A stretch of DNA of 64,000 nt, taken from Peromyscus leucopus (taxonomy: Eukaryota > Chordata > Mammalia > Rodentia > Cricetidae). Location: positions 67,722,982 through 67,786,981 of the forward strand of contig NC_051067.1 in NCBI RefSeq assembly GCF_004664715.2, read 5' to 3'. The position numbers and the translations under genes were made by a program. The notes beneath the pieces were generated by a model that was given only the letters and a program-made list of their open reading frames with translations, did no database searches and was not told the origin of the DNA. This document shows positions 60,543 through 64,000 of this stretch, piece by piece. Numbering within the stretch: position 1 is the first letter of the stretch; the number at the start of each line of letters is the position of its first letter.

Positions 60543-60684
60543 CTACCTTACTTTTTGTTTTCGACATCATCAACCATTGAACCTAACACTCATCAATGAG
60601 CTAAACTGGCTGTCCAGAGAGCTCTGGTGTTCCACTTAATGCGCACCCTGTGCTAGGGTTCTTGATTCGAGTGACCACACCTGG

Positions 60685-60832
60685 TTGCAGCAGCTGCAGC
60701 AGTTGCTGCTTCTCCTCCTCCCCATCCTCCTCCTCCTCTTCCTTTTTAATGGTGCTGCCAGGGATATGAACTCATGTGCTCATGCTTATGCAGCAGACAT
60801 TTTAGAGATTGAGCCATCCCTTGGCCTTTGCA
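60685..60832 (-). repeat. (CTC)/(CAG)-rich tract and SINE fragment
   Basis: cagctgcagcagttgctgc then tcctcctcctcctcttcc, followed by an antisense tRNA-SINE-like piece (tgaactcatgtgctcatgc, gattgagccatcccttgg). Confidence 0.6.
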
Positions 60833-62131
60833 TTGGTTACTGTATTTTGTGTGTGAAAACAGCATGAATGAAGGTTCTTTCACATTGCTGACTCCACAGG
60901 GCTTTACTTGTGCAAGGTTCTCTCTATGGTTCTCATGCTTCTACTCATTCATCCATCGATTTGCCACCTTGTGACATGACTTTGGCAGGAAGTGGGGTTG
61001 GCATAAGGTAAAAGGATACAACTTATACAGTGTTGGATATCCATTACGTTGGATGTCCATTATTATGAGCTCTCCAGTGGAGGTGGATGGGACGCAGGGT
61101 TGACTAGGTCATCCTACCATGAGGAAATGGTGTGAGGGCTTTGGGAGAAAGTTGGGTTTAAGCTGGATATTGAAAGATGAGGCTGTTTTCTGGGAGAAGA
61201 ATCCTGGAGGTGGCGGTGCCAAGCTGAGATAGTGCCTCTTACATAAAGGCAAGAGGAGAGGTAGTTTGGAGCTCACCTGCTATGGATGGGAAGCTGCAGG
61301 GATGGCAGAGGAAGCTATCTAAGTATAAGGAGTCCAAATTTAGGGAGTATTGGAAATCAAAACAGAGAGCAACATGACACTGTGCTTGAGATTTGCAGGC
61401 AGTGCATATATGAAATAACCCTGCTTTTTTCTCTTCAGTACCACTATCCCATCAGGGGAAGATGCTCATGTGTCTTTAAAAACAATACTCACAGACTTGT
61501 ATTGCCCATCAGTAGCTGCAAGGGGATTGGTTCCAGGACCCCTAGAATCCAACATCTCTATGCTTCTCTGTGGTATGAAATGTGGTGTTGCTTATAATTT
61601 CTGCACATGTTTCTGTGAGCTTTATTATCTCTGTATTATTTATAATGTCTGACATAAGGCAGATGCTGTCTCTAGTTGTTAAACTGTATCTGTAGGAAAT
61701 AATGACAAGAAAAATTTTATATATGTACACAAAAGACACATTTTAAAATTTTTACAAGTATTTTCTATATCTGGGACTCAGAAGATAAACTATATATTGG
61801 TCCTAAGTGAGCTGTTCAAGAATCACTTTGTCCCAGAAAACATCAAACAAGACTATGTTTTCAGAGTTTTCTGTTAGTCTGACGCAGTTTAAAGGGCAGC
61901 ATGTTTATTAACAATCACCACATGCTTTCACATTTTCCCTCAAACTGACTTCAGCTTGACCTTCGATGTTTATATGTCTGTGGTTTGAAGAGCTGTAAGT
62001 TTCTGGGTCAAAAATGTTGTATTTTATTTTAGAGTGTAGATCAAAAAGGGTCTATTGAGAAACTCATGTACCTTACAAAACCTATCTAGAAATTGATCTT
62101 ATGTCAAAGTGGACACAGATTTCTTTCTGTT
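60833..62131 (+). other. Cacnb2: Intron 2, single-copy block
   Basis: No exon recognised; a 103-codon frame at 61286-61597 has no known domain. A small imperfect tandem (ttggatRtccatta) lies at about 61033-61064. Confidence 0.45.
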
Positions 62132-62162
62132 TGTATATGTGTGTGTGTGCATGTATTATGCA

Positions 62163-62213
<51 letters not shown>

Positions 62214-62466
62214 ATGTGTGTAAAGGCCAGAGGATGACCTCAAATGTCATTCCTCAGATGCTGTTCATCTTGTTTTTTGGAGAGCCTCTTACTGGCTTAG
62301 AAGTCATGGTGCAGGCTAGTCTGCCTGGCCAGTGAGCTCCTGGGCTCCACCTCTTCTCCTTTCCGTCTGGTTTTTATTTTTATGTCTTTTCCTTTGGGTT
62401 CTGGAAATCTAACTCAGGTCCTTATGCTTGCACAACAAATACTTTAGTGCCAGACTGTCTCCAAGC
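62132..62466 (-). repeat. B3-type SINE, antisense, with (GT)n
   Basis: (GT)n to about 62221, then aaaggccagaggatgacc, ctaactcaggtccttatgc, ttgcacaacaaatacttt. Confidence 0.8.
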
Positions 62467-62559
62467 CCAATGTGTATATTTTCTTCCATGAATGGCTTAA
62501 GGTTTGTATTATGAATTTGGATTCCTTAATGACCTAACATTATTATTGTTGTTTGTTTT

Positions 62560-62697
62560 CAGACAGTCTACCTTCAGAATCCTGGATGACTAGGAATTCA
62601 CTATGTAGCCTACACTGGCCTTGAACTTGACATCTTCCTGCCTCTGCTGTCTGAGTATTGATATTACAGGCATGTGCTAGTCACCACAACCAACTAA
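62560..62697 (-). repeat. B1 SINE, antisense, diverged
   Basis: ttcagacagtctaccttcag, ctacactggccttgaac, ttcctgcctctgctgtctg, gatattacaggcatgtgc. Confidence 0.75.
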
Positions 62698-62764
62698 CAC
62701 TATTATTAGTGTCATAAATATTTCTTTATTACTTGGCAGTGGCAAATCATTTTTAATTTGTGTC

Positions 62765-63084
62765 TGCATATGAGTGTGTGGGTGGGTAGGTGGATGTACT
62801 CACTTATAAGTGTATGAGCAGAGACCAGTGGTTGACTAAAGATCTTCCTCTATGGCTCTACAGTTTATTTTTAAAGCAGAGTCTCTCACTCAATTCAGAA
62901 CTCAGTGTTTGGGTTATACTGGCTGGTCATTGAATCTCCAGTATCTAGCTATCTCTGTCCCCTAGCCCCAGGACTGCAGGTGTGCACCATCGTACTCAGC
63001 TTTTATATGGGTGCTGGGGATACAAGCTCAGGTCCTCAAGATTGTATATCAGGAAGTTTACGTACTGAGCCATCTCTATAGCGC
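62765..63084 (-). repeat. B3-type SINE, antisense
   Basis: gagtctctcactcaattcag, ccaggactgcaggtgtgc, gggtgctggggatacaagc, tactgagccatctctatagc. Confidence 0.85.
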
Positions 63085-63519
63085 CAACAGTGTTAAAACC
63101 TAAAACCACAGCAGTTCATGGGCTGATTAATAGTCCATGCATTTTTGAGTTACATTGTTTCAATTTCTAACCCCATGAATGTTCCCAGACATGCTTGAGA
63201 GGTTAGGCACAGCTGTAATTTTGAGTATGGTTATGTACATATGCATTAGTTCTTTTGGATACTAAGGCCTGGTCCAGAGAAGGACAGAGAACAACAACAG
63301 TGTTGAGGGATCCAGCTGTCTGTAGGATGGACAAGAGAAGAGTGAGCAGGACCAAGTTCTTAGGAGTCACTAAACCTCCTGGGTCTTAATCATTTCCCTT
63401 CTTAATTACCGAGAGCAAAGCCGGAAAGTCTGTGGTGCCCCACTGGTGGGGGAGGGCACCCCCAGCCTTCCGTATTGCCATACTTCATTCATTTTGTTTT
63501 GTCGCCTGTCACTTATTCT

Positions 63520-64000
63520 TTTTAAAAATTAATTTTTTCTTTGATAATTTCATCCATGTATATAGTACTAACTATTCTCACCTCCCATCTCCCCTCTACT
63601 CCTGTCAATCCTCCCCCTACAAATCTCTTTCCCTCATTCACGTCTTCTTGTTTTGCTTTCTGATCTACTGAATTCAACCAAGGCCATCTGTGAGGCCACT
63701 GGTTTGAAACTCTCCATTAGAACCTCCTAGGCTTAGCAGTGGGTACATAACTAGAGGTAATGATGGCCCCTCCGTCAGAATCCATCAGTAGCTATCCGTT
63801 GACCTGGAAGCCCCATGAGCTCCTCCCTAATCCCTGATTGACTGCTGACAGGCCCAGTCTTGTGCAAGACCGAGGTAGTTTGCCATATCCAATGTGAGAT
63901 CATGTTTGCAATAGCTATATCATACCCTGGATACTGATTTGTCAGCCTTTCCCCGTCTTTCAGCTCTTACACCCTTTCCACCCTATTTTATTGATGTTCC
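63520..64000 (-). mobile_element. L1 3' UTR, antisense, runs off right edge
   Basis: aaattaattttttctttg, gataatttcatccatg, cacctcccatctcccctc, then ctgactgctgacaggccc-like 3' UTR text. Orientation places the rest of the L1 beyond the window. Confidence 0.6.

Noticed and set aside
42363..64000. Search for other Cacnb2 first exons (2a, 2b, 2e) or the next common exon
   Set aside because: I found no matching peptide with splice sites in this part; in other mammals these lie much farther downstream.

Overview
This is nuclear DNA from a muroid rodent. The window is dense in B1, B2 and B3/ID-type SINEs, rodent L1 3' ends, URR1 mini-transposons, ERV-type solo LTRs and long microsatellites. The B1 subtype and three LTRs that begin TGCTGTGG and resemble the 'mys' class point to a cricetid (hamster, vole or deer-mouse relative) rather than Mus; that is inference from repeat style. 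I see no bacterial, viral or CRISPR-like system. Apart from a decayed L1, the only coding sequence I can support is the 5' end of one gene.

The gene is Cacnb2, the voltage-gated calcium channel beta-2 subunit, on the + strand. Two alternative coding first exons lie 331 bp apart (32,345-32,674 plus UTR between them) inside one CpG island at about 31.6-32.8 kb. The first encodes the 36-residue beta-2d N-terminus (32237-32344). The second encodes the 12-residue beta-2c N-terminus, MDQASGLDRLKI (32675-32710). Both end on a codon boundary before a GT donor, and both can splice in frame to a 31-codon exon at 42270-42362, after introns of 9.9 and 9.6 kb. The SH3, HOOK and guanylate-kinase-like core and the other first exons (2a, 2b, 2e) are not here, so the gene continues beyond the right edge.

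Layout: 1-31.4 kb is intergenic DNA upstream of Cacnb2, made of single-copy sequence sprinkled with SINEs, two URR1 hAT elements, MaLR-like LTRs and five ERV-type solo LTRs, two of them with good target-site duplications. 31.4-32.8 kb is a (TTTC)n/poly-T tract and the promoter island. 32.7-42.3 kb is the first intron, with a sense-oriented L1 3' UTR and compound microsatellites. 42.4-64 kb is the next intron. It holds a minisatellite of about 80 copies of a 12-bp unit (50.3-51.3 kb) beside a 5'-truncated antisense L1 (51.5-53.7 kb), an unusual B1 whose 3' end has been replaced by a copy of DNA 1 kb away, and a second L1 3' UTR running off the right edge. Long reading frames over the minisatellite, the microsatellites and the CpG island are composition artefacts.
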